Made by a program: the position numbers and the translations under genes. The notes under the pieces are model-generated. The model did no database searches and was not told where the DNA came from. It saw only the letters and a program-made list of their open reading frames with translations. This document shows positions 24,929 through 35,130 of a DNA stretch of 57,460 bases, piece after piece. Within the stretch, counting starts at the first letter, position 1. Every line of letters starts with the position of its first letter. The stretch comes from Ramlibacter sp. (lineage in GTDB: Bacteria > Pseudomonadota > Gammaproteobacteria > Burkholderiales > Burkholderiaceae_C), in assembly GCA_030695945.1 (NCBI GenBank), contig JAUYOG010000044.1:1-57460 (forward strand), given 5' to 3'.

Positions 24929-25906
24929 ATGCAGGTTGTTCCACATCCCGACTTCATGGTGTTCACGGGCAACGCCAATCCCGCACTGGCTGCGGAGATT
25001 GCCGGCCACCTGGGCATCGCCCTGGGCGCCGCCAACGTCGGGCGGTTCTCCGACGGCGAAGTCACCGTCGAGATCAGCACCAACGTGCGGGCCCGCGACG
25101 TCTTCGTGGTCCAGTCCACGTGCGCGCCGACCAACGAGAACCTGATGGAACTGCTGATCATGGTCGATGCGCTCAAGCGCGCCTCGGCCGAGCGGATCAG
25201 CGCGGTGATCCCCTATTTCGGCTACGCCCGCCAGGACCGCCGGCCGCGCTCGACGCGGGTGCCGATCTCCGCCAAGGTGGTGGCCAACCTGCTGCAGACC
25301 GTGGGCGTGGCGCGCGTGCTGACGATGGACCTGCACGCGGACCAGATCCAGGGCTTCTTCGACATTCCGGTGGACAACATCTATGCGTCCCCGGTGCTGC
25401 TGGGGGACCTGCGGCACAAGAACTACGACGACCTGATCGTCGTGTCGCCCGACGTCGGCGGCGTGGTGCGGGCGCGGGCCCTGGCCAAGCAGCTGAACAC
25501 GGACCTGGCGATCATCGACAAGCGCCGCCCCCGTGCCAACGTGAGCGAAGTGATGCACGTGATCGGCGAGATCGACGGGCGCAACTGCGTGATCATGGAC
25601 GACATGATCGACACGGCCGGCACGCTGGTGAAGGCCGCCGAAGTGCTCAAGGAGCGCGGCGCCAAGAAGGTTTACGCGTATTGCACGCACCCGATCTTTT
25701 CGGGGCCTGCGATCGAGCGCATCGCCAAGGGCTCGGCCCTGGATGAAGTGGTGGTGACCAACACCATCCCGCTGTCCGACGCCGCCCGCGGCTGCACGAA
25801 AATCCGCCAGCTCACCGTGGCGCCGCTGATCGCAGAGACGATCCAGCGCATCGCCAAGGGAGAGTCGGTGATGAGTCTGTTCTCGGACCAGGAAAACCTG
25901 TTTTGA
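24929..25906 (+). CDS. prs: Ribose-phosphate pyrophosphokinase
   Basis: 325 aa from ATG 24929 ([20 protein letters not shown]); an ATG 17 codons earlier gives an unnatural extension. It makes PRPP from ribose 5-phosphate and ATP. The substrate motifs [30 protein letters not shown], the flexible [11 protein letters not shown] and the PRPP loop [10 protein letters not shown] are all present. It is followed by a strong hairpin at 25906-25934 and then rplY. Confidence 0.97.
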   Translation: MQVVPHPDFMVFTGNANPALAAEIAGHLGIALGAANVGRFSDGEVTVEISTNVRARDVFVVQSTCAPTNENLMELLIMVDALKRASAERISAVIPYFGYARQDRRPRSTRVPISAKVVANLLQTVGVARVLTMDLHADQIQGFFDIPVDNIYASPVLLGDLRHKNYDDLIVVSPDVGGVVRARALAKQLNTDLAIIDKRRPRANVSEVMHVIGEIDGRNCVIMDDMIDTAGTLVKAAEVLKERGAKKVYAYCTHPIFSGPAIERIAKGSALDEVVVTNTIPLSDAARGCTKIRQLTVAPLIAETIQRIAKGESVMSLFSDQENLF

Positions 25907-25934
25907 CTTTCAAATCGCTACGCGATTTGAAAGT
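25906..25934. terminator. Hairpin after prs
   Basis: A perfect 12-bp stem ACTTTCAAATCG / CGATTTGAAAGT with 5-nt loop CTACG begins at the prs stop codon and is followed by TGTTTG. It is a probable weak intrinsic terminator or mRNA-stabilising stem. Confidence 0.6.
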
Positions 25935-26090
25935 TGTTTGATCAGTGCGGTCAGGACCGGCAAAGCCGGATCCTGACGCAATGGAGGCGGCGCTGCACGT
26001 TGTTGCGCACCGCTAGAAGGAGCCCGCGCAAGCGGGCATTTTGAAACTGGAACCACACTGGTCGCGGTGGGTTCCCATTTGGAGTGAAAC

Positions 26091-26801
26091 ATGAAATTCG
26101 TCGCTTTTGAGCGCGCAAAGCAGGGCACGGGTGCGAGCCGCCGTCTCCGCAATACGGGCAAGACCCCGGGCATCGTCTACGGGGGCGAAGGCCAGCCGCA
26201 ACTGATCGAGCTCGATCACAACGCGCTGTGGCATGCCCTGAAGAAGGAAGCCTTCCATTCCACCATCATGGACATGGAAGTAGCCGGCAAGACATCCAAG
26301 GTGCTGCTGCGCGACGTGCAGCTGCACCCGTACAAGCAGCAGGTCCTGCACATCGACTTCCAGCGCGTCGACGCCAAGACCAAGCTGCACATGAAGGTGC
26401 CGATGCACTACGTGAAGGCCGAGGAATCGCAGGCCGTCAAGTTCGAGAACTGCGTGGTCAACCACGTGATGTCCGAGCTCGACATCTCCTGCCTGCCGGG
26501 CGACCTGCCGGAGTTCATCGAAGTGGACCTGGCGGGCATGAAGAAGGGCATGACGTTGCACCTGAACGACATCGCGCTGCCGAAGGGCGTGACGGCCGTG
26601 ACTCGCGGCAAGCCGAACCCGGTGCTGGTGTCCGTCGTGCAGACCGGCGGTGAAGAAGCCGCCGAGCCTGGCGCCGAAGCCGCAGCCGGCGCCGCCGCCC
26701 CGGCCGCCGAAGCCAAGGAAGCCAAGGCGCCCGCCAAGGAAGCCAAGGCCGCCCCGGCCAAGGATGCCAAGGCGCCCGCCGCCAAGTCCGCCAAGAAGTA
26801 A
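26091..26801 (+). CDS. rplY: Ribosomal protein bL25, Ctc-type (long form)
   Basis: A 236-aa general-stress/Ctc form. The N-terminal L25 domain (1-95; [32 protein letters not shown] segment) binds 5S rRNA. A TL5-type beta domain spans about 96-190, then comes a low-complexity Ala/Lys/Pro tail of about 45 residues (repeated KEAKA). The ribosome binding site GGAG at 26081 supports the start. It lies upstream of pth, the usual pairing. Confidence 0.95.
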   Translation: MKFVAFERAKQGTGASRRLRNTGKTPGIVYGGEGQPQLIELDHNALWHALKKEAFHSTIMDMEVAGKTSKVLLRDVQLHPYKQQVLHIDFQRVDAKTKLHMKVPMHYVKAEESQAVKFENCVVNHVMSELDISCLPGDLPEFIEVDLAGMKKGMTLHLNDIALPKGVTAVTRGKPNPVLVSVVQTGGEEAAEPGAEAAAGAAAPAAEAKEAKAPAKEAKAAPAKDAKAPAAKSAKK

Positions 26802-26836
26802 CTGGCCCCCACGCTTGAGGCTGAAGCCTCTGCGCT

Positions 26837-26880
26837 GCCCCCCGAGGGGGCGTTCGCGCCTTGGGGCGGCCCGGCGGCGC
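26837..26880. repeat. Intergenic GC-rich dispersed repeat
   Basis: GCCCCC-CGA-GGGGGC (26837-26851) forms a hairpin, and CTTGGGGCGGCCCGG (26860-26874) occurs exactly inverted at 54527-54541. Sequences of this kind are scattered in Comamonadaceae intergenic regions. The function is unknown. Confidence 0.45.
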
Positions 26881-26905
26881 TCAGTTCTTCACAGCCTCCC
26901 CGGTC

Positions 26906-26936
26906 AACGGCCCACTTCGGTGGGCCGTTTCTTTTG
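26906..26936 (+). terminator. Intrinsic terminator after rplY
   Basis: A 10-bp stem AACGGCCCAC / GTGGGCCGTT with the stable TTCG tetraloop is followed by TCTTTT, a strong Rho-independent terminator. pth starts 25 bp further on. Confidence 0.85.
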
Positions 26937-26961
26937 GCACGGGCACCGATAATCCACAGCC

Positions 26962-27609
26962 ATGATCAAACTGTTCGTCGGCCTGGGCAACCCCGGCACG
27001 GAGTACGAGGCCACCCGGCACAACGTGGGCTTCTGGTGGGTGGACGCGCTCGCGCGCGAGCTCAAGCTTTCCCTGTCCATGGACAGGGGCTACCACGGGC
27101 TGGTGGCTCGCACGTCGCTGCATGGGCAGACGATCTGGCTGCTGGAGCCGCAGACCTTCATGAACCTCTCGGGCAAGTCGGTCGCGGCGCTCGCCCGCTT
27201 CTTCAAGATCGCGCCCGATGAAATCCTGGTGATCCACGACGAGCTGGACATCACACCCGGCCAGGCCAAGCTCAAGTTCGGCGGCAGCCACGCCGGCCAC
27301 AACGGCCTGCGCGACATCCATGCGCAACTCGGGACGGACGATTACTGGCGCCTGCGCCTGGGCATCGGCCACCCGGGCGTGAAATCCGAAGTCGTCAACT
27401 GGGTGCTGAAAAAGCCGGCGCCCGAGCAGCGCACCGCCATCGAGGACTGCATCACCCGCACGCTCAAGGCGGCGCCGGCGCTGATCGGCGGCGAGATGGA
27501 GAAAGCCACCTTGCTGGTGCACACGAGCAAGCCGCCGCGGCCCAAGCCGCCGCGGCCCGAAGGGATGGCACCCCCACCCCCACCCACAAGCGGAGGAGAC
27601 AAACCATGA
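26962..27609 (+). CDS. pth: Peptidyl-tRNA hydrolase
   Basis: A 215-aa recycling enzyme releasing tRNA from stalled peptidyl-t[23 protein letters not shown] (4-23) contains Asn and the catalytic His; further motifs are [16 protein letters not shown] and [13 protein letters not shown]. Residues beyond about 188 form an unusual proline-rich tail ([13 protein letters not shown] then a run of Pro). The stop overlaps the next ATG (27606-27609). Confidence 0.96.
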   Translation: MIKLFVGLGNPGTEYEATRHNVGFWWVDALARELKLSLSMDRGYHGLVARTSLHGQTIWLLEPQTFMNLSGKSVAALARFFKIAPDEILVIHDELDITPGQAKLKFGGSHAGHNGLRDIHAQLGTDDYWRLRLGIGHPGVKSEVVNWVLKKPAPEQRTAIEDCITRTLKAAPALIGGEMEKATLLVHTSKPPRPKPPRPEGMAPPPPPTSGGDKP

Positions 27610-28013
27610 AGAGGAACCTGGAGGCGGCGCTGCTGTGCGTGGCGCTGGCAGGCTGGATGCTGCCGGCCGGCGCCCAGGCCATCTACCGCTGCGGCGACAG
27701 CTACAGCCAGAAGCCCTGTCCCGGCGGCAGGGTGGTGGAAGCCGACGATGCGCGCAGCGCCAGCCAGAAATCGCAGACGGAGGAGGCCGTGCGCCGCGAC
27801 GCCAAGGCGGCCGAGGCGCTGCAAAAGGCGCGCCTGAAGGAAGAAGCCAAGCCGGCGCAGGTCCTGCTGCCGCCGGCGAAGCCGCAGGAAGCCACGCCCA
27901 GGACCCCGGCCGCTTCGAAGCCGAAAAAGCCAGAGCAGTTCACCGCGATCGCCCCGAGGAAGCCGGGCGAAGCGGACACGAAGAAAAAGAAACCGAAAAA
28001 GAAGGACGACTGA
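27606..28013 (+). CDS. Small exported DUF4124-like protein
   Basis: A 135-aa protein with signal peptide ([25 protein letters not shown]). The mature N-terminus [16 protein letters not shown] is like DUF4124 (two Cys in a short beta hairpin). After that it is highly charged, with a Lys/Pro-rich C-terminal tail ending in a run of Lys. It is probably periplasmic. Coupled to pth by an ATGA overlap. Confidence 0.75.
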   Translation: MKRNLEAALLCVALAGWMLPAGAQAIYRCGDSYSQKPCPGGRVVEADDARSASQKSQTEEAVRRDAKAAEALQKARLKEEAKPAQVLLPPAKPQEATPRTPAASKPKKPEQFTAIAPRKPGEADTKKKKPKKKDD

Positions 28014-28033
28014 CGGGGCGTCCCAGGCAGAGC

Positions 28034-28381
<348 letters not shown>

Positions 28382-28395
28382 TTATCGGCGGCTTC

Positions 28396-29346
28396 ATGAG
28401 TCTTTTCCTCTTCAAGCGCCTGATCACCCTGATTGCGACGCTGGTAGGCGCTTCGGTAGTCGTGTTCCTGGTGCTCGAAATCCTGCCCGGGAACGCGGCC
28501 CAGATCCTCATGGGCCCCGACGCATCGCCCGAAGCGGTCCAGGCGCTCGCCGCCAAGCTCGGCATCGACCGGCCGCCCGTCGAGCGCTATTGGAACTGGG
28601 TGAGCGGCATGCTCGTCGGCGACCTGGGCCTGAGCTACGCCTACAGCACGCCGGTTGCCGAGCTGGTGATGGAGCGCCTCACCCTCACCGTGCCGCTGGC
28701 GCTGATGGCGATGACGATCACCACGATCCTGGCACTGGCCGCCGGCATCTACGCCGCGGCCCGCCACAACAAGCTGGGGGACGTCGGCGTGATGGGCCTG
28801 TCGCAGGTCGGCATCGCGATACCGAACTTCTGGTTCGCGATCCTGCTGATCCTGCTTTTTTCCGTGCACCTCAGATGGTTCTCCGCGGGGGGCTTCCCGG
28901 GCTGGGACGAGGGCGTCCTGCAGGGGTTCAAGGCGCTGCTGCTGCCGGCCATCTCGCTGGCCGTCGTGCAATCAGCGATCCTGGCGCGCATCACGCGATC
29001 TGCCGTGCTGGAGGTATTGCGCGAGGATTACGTGCGGACGGCCCGCGCCAAGGGCGTTTCGCGTCGCGGCACCATGTGGGGCCACGTGCTGCGCAACGCG
29101 ATGATCCCGGTGATCACGGTGATGGGCCTGCAGTTCGCCGAACTGCTGGCCGGCACCATCGTGGTGGAGAACGTGTTCTACCTGCCCGGCCTGGGCCGCC
29201 TGATCTTCCAGTCGATCTCCAACCGCGACCTGATCGTGGTGCGCAACTGCGTGATGCTGCTCGCGACGATGGTGGTGGTGGTGAACTTCGTCGTCGACAT
29301 GCTGTACGCCGTCATCGACCCGCGAGTGAAGGCAAGCGACATATGA
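28396..29346 (+). CDS. ABC transporter permease, dipeptide/oligopeptide/nickel type (DppB-like)
   Basis: A 316-aa inner-membrane permease, first gene of a seven-gene unit. N-terminal LITLIATLVGASVVVFLVLEILPGNAA and GDLGLSYAYSTPVAELV are typical of DppB/GsiC; about six transmembrane helices. The EAA loop (YVRTARAKGVSRRGTMWGHV) contacts the ATPases. The stop overlaps the next start (ATGA, 29343-29346). Confidence 0.92.
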   Translation: MSLFLFKRLITLIATLVGASVVVFLVLEILPGNAAQILMGPDASPEAVQALAAKLGIDRPPVERYWNWVSGMLVGDLGLSYAYSTPVAELVMERLTLTVPLALMAMTITTILALAAGIYAAARHNKLGDVGVMGLSQVGIAIPNFWFAILLILLFSVHLRWFSAGGFPGWDEGVLQGFKALLLPAISLAVVQSAILARITRSAVLEVLREDYVRTARAKGVSRRGTMWGHVLRNAMIPVITVMGLQFAELLAGTIVVENVFYLPGLGRLIFQSISNRDLIVVRNCVMLLATMVVVVNFVVDMLYAVIDPRVKASDI

Positions 29347-30230
29347 GCAACGGGATCGACGCCGTCCCGGTTGCCGCGCCGCCGCTCCTGCGCGCGCCGG
29401 GCTTCTGGAGGCGTGCGTTCGGCCACCGCAGCTTCGTGATCGGCGCGGTACTGAGCGTGCTGCTCGCGCTCGCCGCCCTGCTCTCGCTCTTTTGGACACC
29501 CCATTCGCCCTACGAAGTGGACATGGCCGCCAAGCTGCTGCCGCCCGGCGGCGGCCATTGGCTCGGCACCGACCCGTACGGCCGCGACGTCGTGTCGCTG
29601 CTGCTGGTGGGCGCACGCGCTTCCATCGTCGTCGGCGTGATCGCCGTGGGTATCGGCCTGGTGATCGGAACGGCGTTCGGCCTGCTGGCCGCGGCGCGGC
29701 GCGGCTGGGTCGAAGAGGCCATCATGCGGCTGTCGGATTTCGGTTTCGCGTTTCCCGCCATCCTCTCGGCGATCATGCTCACCGCCGTGTTCGGCGCCGG
29801 CATGGTCAACGCCATCATTGCCATCGGCATCTACAACATCCCGACCTTCGCGCGCATCACGCGCGCGTCGGCCAACGCGGTGTGGTCGCGCGAGTTCGTG
29901 CTGGCCGCACGCGCCTGCGGCAAGGGCGCCTTCAGCATCACGATGGAGCACGTGCTGCCCAACATCATGTCGGTGCTGATCGTGCAGGCCACGATCCGCT
30001 TCGCCATCGCCATCCTGGCCGAGGCGGCGCTGTCGTACCTCGGCCTGGGCACGCAGCCGCCGCAGCCTTCGTGGGGCCGGATGCTGAGCGAGGCGCAGAC
30101 GCTGCTGTTCCAGGCACCGCTGCTCGCGGTGTTTCCCGGCGTGGCGATCGCGCTGGCGGTGCTGGGCCTGAACCTGCTGGGCGACGGCCTGCGCGACCTC
30201 TTCGATCCCCGCCTGGCCAGGAAACGCTGA
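29343..30230 (+). CDS. ABC transporter permease (DppC-like)
   Basis: A 295-aa second permease of the same importer. A first transmembrane helix near 30-50, then the family motif LGTDPYGRDVVSLLLVGARASI. The EAA loop is FVLAARACGKGAFSITMEHVLPN and the C-terminal NLLGDGLRDLFDP is diagnostic. The start ATG overlaps the DppB-like stop. Its own stop overlaps the next ATG as TGATG. Confidence 0.93.
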   Translation: MSNGIDAVPVAAPPLLRAPGFWRRAFGHRSFVIGAVLSVLLALAALLSLFWTPHSPYEVDMAAKLLPPGGGHWLGTDPYGRDVVSLLLVGARASIVVGVIAVGIGLVIGTAFGLLAAARRGWVEEAIMRLSDFGFAFPAILSAIMLTAVFGAGMVNAIIAIGIYNIPTFARITRASANAVWSREFVLAARACGKGAFSITMEHVLPNIMSVLIVQATIRFAIAILAEAALSYLGLGTQPPQPSWGRMLSEAQTLLFQAPLLAVFPGVAIALAVLGLNLLGDGLRDLFDPRLARKR

Positions 30231-31255
30231 TGCCCCTGCTCGAAGTCAACCACCTGCACGTCAAGCTGCAGACACACCGCGGCCCGGCATACGCCGTGCG
30301 CGACGTGAGCTTCTCGCTCGAGCGCGGCGAGACGCTGGGGCTGGTCGGGGAGTCGGGCTGCGGCAAGTCGATCTCGGTGATGGCGCTGATGGGCCTGCTG
30401 CCGGAAAACGCGGAGGTCACGGGCAGCATCCGCTTCAACGGCGAGGAACTGACCACCAAGAGCGATGCCGCAATGTGCGACATCCGCGGCAACCGCATCG
30501 GCATGATCTTCCAGGAGCCGATGACGGCGCTCAACCCGGTGCACAGCATCGGCCGGCAGGTGGCCGAACCGCTGCGCCTGCATCGCGGCCTGTCGGCCGA
30601 GGACGCGCGCAAGGAAGCGATCGCGCTGCTGGACCGCGTCGGCATCCCGGACGCCGCCCGCCGCATCGACGCGTTTCCGCACCAGTTCTCCGGCGGGCAG
30701 CGCCAGCGCATCACGATCGCGATGGCGCTCGCCTGCGGCCCCGACCTGCTGATCGCCGACGAGCCGACGACGGCGCTGGACGTGACCATCCAGCGCCAGA
30801 TCCTGGATTTGATCAGCGAACTCGTCGCCGAGCGCGGCATGGCGTTGATGCTGATCTCGCACGACCTGGGCGTGATCGCGCAGAACGTCGCGCGAATGCT
30901 GGTGATGTACGGCGGCAGCGTGGTCGAGAGCGGCCCGACCGATGCGGTATTCGAACATCGCATGCACCCCTACACACTGGGCCTGTTCGCCGCGCGCCCG
31001 GGCCTGACGTCGCGCAAGGGGCAGCGGCTGGCGACGATCGCCGGAACGGTGCCGGAACTCGTGGACCTCCCCGCCGGCTGCCCGTTCGCCGGGCGCTGCA
31101 AGTTCACCATCCCCGAGTGCCACGTCACCCCGCCGCCGCCGGTGGAGTTCGAACCCGGCCACCAGGCGCGCTGCATCCGGCTGGATACCGTCGCCGCGGA
31201 GAAGGCAGCCCTCTCCCCGGCCCGCTCGCAGAGGGAGAGGGAGGAACAGCCATGA
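30230..31255 (+). CDS. ABC transporter ATPase (DppD-like)
   Basis: A 341-aa ATP-binding subunit. Walker A is GESGCGKS (about 38-45), Q-loop IFQEPMTALNP, signature FSGGQRQR, Walker B LLIADEPTTALD and switch His in LISHDLG. The C-terminal oligopeptide-transporter extension has four Cys-like motifs (GCPFAGRCKF...ECH...RC). The start at ATG 30230 is coupled to the permease stop. Confidence 0.94.
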   Translation: MPLLEVNHLHVKLQTHRGPAYAVRDVSFSLERGETLGLVGESGCGKSISVMALMGLLPENAEVTGSIRFNGEELTTKSDAAMCDIRGNRIGMIFQEPMTALNPVHSIGRQVAEPLRLHRGLSAEDARKEAIALLDRVGIPDAARRIDAFPHQFSGGQRQRITIAMALACGPDLLIADEPTTALDVTIQRQILDLISELVAERGMALMLISHDLGVIAQNVARMLVMYGGSVVESGPTDAVFEHRMHPYTLGLFAARPGLTSRKGQRLATIAGTVPELVDLPAGCPFAGRCKFTIPECHVTPPPPVEFEPGHQARCIRLDTVAAEKAALSPARSQREREEQP

Positions 31256-32112
31256 CCGCTCCCCTGCTGCAGGTCGACAACTTGGTGCGCGAATACGCGA
31301 TGCCGCGCGAGAAACTGTTCGAGCCGCCGCCCAAGGTGCACGCCTTGAACGGCGTGAGCTTCAAGATCGAGGCGGGCCGAAGCATGGGCATCGTCGGCGA
31401 GTCCGGCTCCGGCAAGTCCACGCTGGCGCGCCTGGTGATGGCTCTCGACAAGCCGACCGCTGGCAGCGTCAAGCTGCTCGGCCGCGACTTGCACACCCTG
31501 CCGGCGGAGGAACTGCGGCAGGCGAGGCGCGACATCCAGATGGTCTTCCAGGACCCGTACGGCTCGCTGGACCCGCGCCAGACCATCGAGCGCATCGTCA
31601 CCGAGCCCCTTGCCGCGCAGGGCGACACCAGCCGCGAAGAGCGCCACCAGCGCGCCGCGGACACACTGGCCTCGGTAGGGCTGCGCGCCAACGACCTGGG
31701 CAAGTACCCGCACGAGTTCTCCGGGGGCCAGCGCCAGCGCATCGCGATCGCGCGCGCCCTCATCACCCGCCCGCGCCTGATCGTCGCCGACGAGCCGGTG
31801 AGCGCGCTCGACGTGTCCGTGCAGGCGCAGGTGCTCAACCTGATGCAGGACCTGCAGGCCGAATTCGGCATCACGTACATGCTGATCAGCCATGACCTGG
31901 CGGTGGTGCACCACCTGTGCGACGACGTGGCCGTGCTTTGGCAGGGCCGCATCGTGGAGCAGGGCCCGCCCGAGCGGCTTTTCACCGCCGCCGAGCACCC
32001 CTACACGCGGGCCTTGCTCGAAGCGGTCCCGCAGGCCGAACCCGCGCGGCGAACACGCCCTGCGCGGGCCGAGCAAATCCCTCTTGCCACGTCCGGCCAA
32101 TCTCGGGGATGA
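31252..32112 (+). CDS. ABC transporter ATPase (DppF-like)
   Basis: A 286-aa ATP-binding subunit. Walker A GESGSGKS, VFQDPYGSLDPRQ (the DppF/OppF hallmark), signature FSGGQRQR, Walker B LIVADEPVSALD and LISHDLAVV. It lacks most of the usual Cys-containing C-terminal extension, ending soon after EAVPQAEP, so it is slightly short. ATG overlaps the previous stop. A 66-bp gap precedes the binding protein. Confidence 0.92.
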   Translation: MTAPLLQVDNLVREYAMPREKLFEPPPKVHALNGVSFKIEAGRSMGIVGESGSGKSTLARLVMALDKPTAGSVKLLGRDLHTLPAEELRQARRDIQMVFQDPYGSLDPRQTIERIVTEPLAAQGDTSREERHQRAADTLASVGLRANDLGKYPHEFSGGQRQRIAIARALITRPRLIVADEPVSALDVSVQAQVLNLMQDLQAEFGITYMLISHDLAVVHHLCDDVAVLWQGRIVEQGPPERLFTAAEHPYTRALLEAVPQAEPARRTRPARAEQIPLATSGQSRG

Positions 32113-32178
32113 TGGCAAACGCGCCCCCTGAAGGGGCTCTCGAACTTTCGTCGTGGTCCTAGCCTGGAGAAGAAAATC

Positions 32179-33684
32179 ATGTTGAAGCGTCGCACAGTTC
32201 TCACGCACTCGGCCTCCGTGGCCGCCTGGGCCAGCGTGCCCCTGGCGGTCTCGCAAGGGGCGCTGGCCCAGGGCCGCAAGGACGCCATCGTGCTCGCGAT
32301 GGCGCTCGAGCCGCCGGGCCTGGACCCCACAACGGGCGCCGCTTCGGCCATCGCGGAGATCACGCAGTACAACATCTACGAGACGCTGACCAAGATCAAC
32401 TCCGACGGCACCGTGAGCCCGCTGCTGGCCGAGAGCTGGGAAGTGTCGCCGGACCTGCGCACCTACACCTTCAGGCTGCGCAAGGGCGTGAAGTTCCAGA
32501 ACGGCGAGCCCTTCAATGCCCAGGCCGTCAAGTTCTCCTTCCAGCGCGCGGGCGCCGAGAAGAGCACCAACAAGGACAAGCGCACCTTCGCCAGCATGGA
32601 CGCCGTGCAGGTGGTGGACGACCACACCGTGGTGGTCATCAACAAGGAGCTCGATCCCGACTTCCTGTTCCTCATGGGCCAGGCCACGGCCATCATCGTC
32701 GAGCCCAAGAGCGCCGACACCAACGCGACCAAGCCGGTCGGCACCGGCCCGTACAAGCTCGACAACTGGGCCAAGGGCTCTTCGGTGACGCTGGGCAAGT
32801 GGGACGGCTACCGCAATCCTGCGGCGGCCAAGATCAAGAAGGTGACCTTCCGCTTCATCGCGGACCCCGCCGCGCAAGTGGCGGCCCTGCTCGCAGGCGA
32901 TGTGGACGCCTTCCCGCGCGTCACGCCCCGCAGCGTGCCGCAGTTCAAGGACAACCCGAAGTTCCAGGTGCTGGTCTCGGGTTCGCGCGCCAAGACCATC
33001 CTGGCCATCAACAACAAGAAAAAGCCGCTGGACGACGTCCGGGTTCGCCGCGCGATCGCCATGGCGGTCGACCGCAAGGCCGTCATCCAGGGCGCCGGCG
33101 ATGGCTACGGCGCGCCGATCGGCAGCCACTACGTGCCCGGCGCGTTCGGCTATGTCGACACGACCGGCGTGAACCCCTACAACCCGGAGAAGGCCAAGGC
33201 CCTGCTCAAGGAAGCGGGTGTGGCCACGCCGCTCGAATTGACGCTCACGCTGCCCCCGCCGCCGTATGCGCGCCAGGGCGGCGAGGTGATCGCCTCGCAG
33301 CTGGCCAAGGTCGGCATCGTGGCCAAGCTGCAGAACGTCGAGTGGGCGCAGTGGCTGTCGGGCACGTACGGCGCCAAGAACTATGACCTCACCATCATCT
33401 CGCACGTCGAGCCATTCGACCTCGGCAACTTCGCCAAGCCCGACTACTACTGGAACTACCAGTCGACGAAATTCAACGATCTGTACACCAGGTACAAGAC
33501 GTCACCGCGGGCGGCGGACCGCGCCAAGCTGGTTGGCGACCTCCAGCGCCTGATCGCCGAGGACAGCGTGCACGCCTTCCTGTACCAGCCGCAGTGGGTG
33601 ACAGTCGCCAACAAGAACGTCAAGGGCCTCTGGAAGGACATGCCGGTGTTCGTGAACGACCTTTCCTCGCTCTCGTGGGCTTGA
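32179..33684 (+). CDS. ABC transporter substrate-binding protein (family 5)
   Basis: A 501-aa periplasmic solute-binding protein (SBP_bac_5, DppA/OppA/NikA fold). The N-terminus MLKRRTVLTHSASVAAWASVPLA carries a twin-arginine-like RRTVLT and a hydrophobic core. The family motifs LAESWEVSPDLRTYTFRLRKGVKF and RRAIAMAVDRKAVI are present. It selects substrate for the four upstream genes. Its substrate is not readable; the adjacent amidase suggests an amide or short peptide-like compound. Confidence 0.93.
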   Translation: MLKRRTVLTHSASVAAWASVPLAVSQGALAQGRKDAIVLAMALEPPGLDPTTGAASAIAEITQYNIYETLTKINSDGTVSPLLAESWEVSPDLRTYTFRLRKGVKFQNGEPFNAQAVKFSFQRAGAEKSTNKDKRTFASMDAVQVVDDHTVVVINKELDPDFLFLMGQATAIIVEPKSADTNATKPVGTGPYKLDNWAKGSSVTLGKWDGYRNPAAAKIKKVTFRFIADPAAQVAALLAGDVDAFPRVTPRSVPQFKDNPKFQVLVSGSRAKTILAINNKKKPLDDVRVRRAIAMAVDRKAVIQGAGDGYGAPIGSHYVPGAFGYVDTTGVNPYNPEKAKALLKEAGVATPLELTLTLPPPPYARQGGEVIASQLAKVGIVAKLQNVEWAQWLSGTYGAKNYDLTIISHVEPFDLGNFAKPDYYWNYQSTKFNDLYTRYKTSPRAADRAKLVGDLQRLIAEDSVHAFLYQPQWVTVANKNVKGLWKDMPVFVNDLSSLSWA

Positions 33685-33696
33685 CCGGGCGCTTGC

Positions 33697-35130
33697 ATGT
33701 CCGAGCAGTACAAGGCATTGCATGAACTGTCCGCACCCACGCTGATCGAGGGCTACCGCCGGCGCGAATTCTCGCCGGTGGAAGTCGTCCAGTCGGTGCT
33801 GGGCCACATCGAGCGCTGGGAGCACCACCTGCACGCGCTCTACCTCTTGAGGCCGGAGCTCGCGCTGCAGCAGGCCCGGGACAGCGAGGCTCGCTGGCTG
33901 CGCGGCGCGCCGCTCGGCCCGCTGGACGGCGTGCCGGTGACGCTCAAGGACAACATCGCGACGCAGGGCGATCCCATGCCGCTCGGCACGGCCGCCACGG
34001 AGTTGACGCCGGCGCCGATGGATGCGCCGCCCGCGGCGCGCATGCGGGCGGCCGGCGGCATCCTGGTGGCGAAGACCACGATGCCCGACTACGGGATGCT
34101 GTCGTCCGGGCTGTCGAGTTTCCACAAGCTGTCGCGCAACCCGTGGAACCTCGGCTGCACGCCGGGGGGCTCCAGCGCTGGCGCCGGCGCGGCCGCCGCG
34201 GCAGGCTACGGGCCGCTGCACGTCGGCACGGACATCGGCGGCTCGCTGCGCCTGCCCGCAGGGTGGTGCGGCATCTTCACGCTCAAGCCGAGCCTGGGCC
34301 GCATCCCCATCGACCCGCCGTACACCGGGCGCGCCGCCGGGCCGATGACGCGCAGCGTCGCCGACTCGGCGTGGTTCATGCAGGTGCTCGCGCTGCCCGA
34401 CGCGCGCGACAGCATGGGCCTGCCGTTCCAGGACATTGCCTGGAACAAGTTCGACGCGGGCGTGGAGAAGCTCAGGGGCTTGCGCATCGGGCTGCTGCTG
34501 GAAGCCGGCTGCGGCCTCGCGGTGGAGCCGGAAGTGCGCGCCGCCGTCGAGCATGCGGCGCGCCTGTTCGAGCGTGCCGGCGCGGTGGTGGCGCCCATGC
34601 AGCCTTTCATGACGCAGGCCATGCTCGATGGCATGGACCATTTCTGGCGGATGCGTTCCTACGTGGACATGAAGGCGCTGCCCCCCGAACGCAAGGCAAA
34701 GGTGCTGCCCTACATCCAGCAGTGGGGCGACAGCGCGGCGGGCATGGCAGGAGAGGCGGTGTTCAAGGCGGCCAGCCAGTTCCACGCGACGCGCGTCGCC
34801 ACCGTGAACGCCTGCCGCGCGTTCGACTACGTCATCTCGCCGACGTCCCCCGTGCCGGCGTTCGCCGCGGCGTTGCCCTCTCCCACCAACGACCCGCTGC
34901 GCCCGCTGGAACACATCGGCTTCACGGTGCCGTTCAACATGTCGGAGCAGCCGGCGGCATCGATCAACTGTGGCTATACCGGCGACGGCCTGCCGATCGG
35001 CCTGCAGATCGCTGGCCAGCGCTTCGACGACCTGGGCGTCCTGCAGGTCGCGCGCGCTTTCGAAATCATCCGCGACCCGCAACGCCCCTGGCCGCAGCCG
35101 CCCTCCGAAGCGCTGCACCATGTGGACTGA
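33697..35130 (+). CDS. Amidase, amidase-signature family
   Basis: A 477-aa hydrolase of carboxylic amides. The Ser-cisSer-Lys triad is visible: K84 (VTLKDN), S159 (CTPGGSSAGAG) and S183 (TDIGGSLRLP). The spacing 75 and 24 is the same as in fatty acid amide hydrolase. No signal peptide, so cytoplasmic. It starts 12 bp after the binding-protein stop and belongs to the importer operon, implying that the imported compound is deamidated. It overlaps the next gene by 11 bp. Confidence 0.93.
   Translation: MSEQYKALHELSAPTLIEGYRRREFSPVEVVQSVLGHIERWEHHLHALYLLRPELALQQARDSEARWLRGAPLGPLDGVPVTLKDNIATQGDPMPLGTAATELTPAPMDAPPAARMRAAGGILVAKTTMPDYGMLSSGLSSFHKLSRNPWNLGCTPGGSSAGAGAAAAAGYGPLHVGTDIGGSLRLPAGWCGIFTLKPSLGRIPIDPPYTGRAAGPMTRSVADSAWFMQVLALPDARDSMGLPFQDIAWNKFDAGVEKLRGLRIGLLLEAGCGLAVEPEVRAAVEHAARLFERAGAVVAPMQPFMTQAMLDGMDHFWRMRSYVDMKALPPERKAKVLPYIQQWGDSAAGMAGEAVFKAASQFHATRVATVNACRAFDYVISPTSPVPAFAAALPSPTNDPLRPLEHIGFTVPFNMSEQPAASINCGYTGDGLPIGLQIAGQRFDDLGVLQVARAFEIIRDPQRPWPQPPSEALHHVD

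Noticed and set aside
28590..30230. A 546-codon plus-strand frame running from the DppB-like gene into the DppC-like gene
   Set aside because: Only the part from ATG 29343 is real; before it the frame is a shadow of the first permease.
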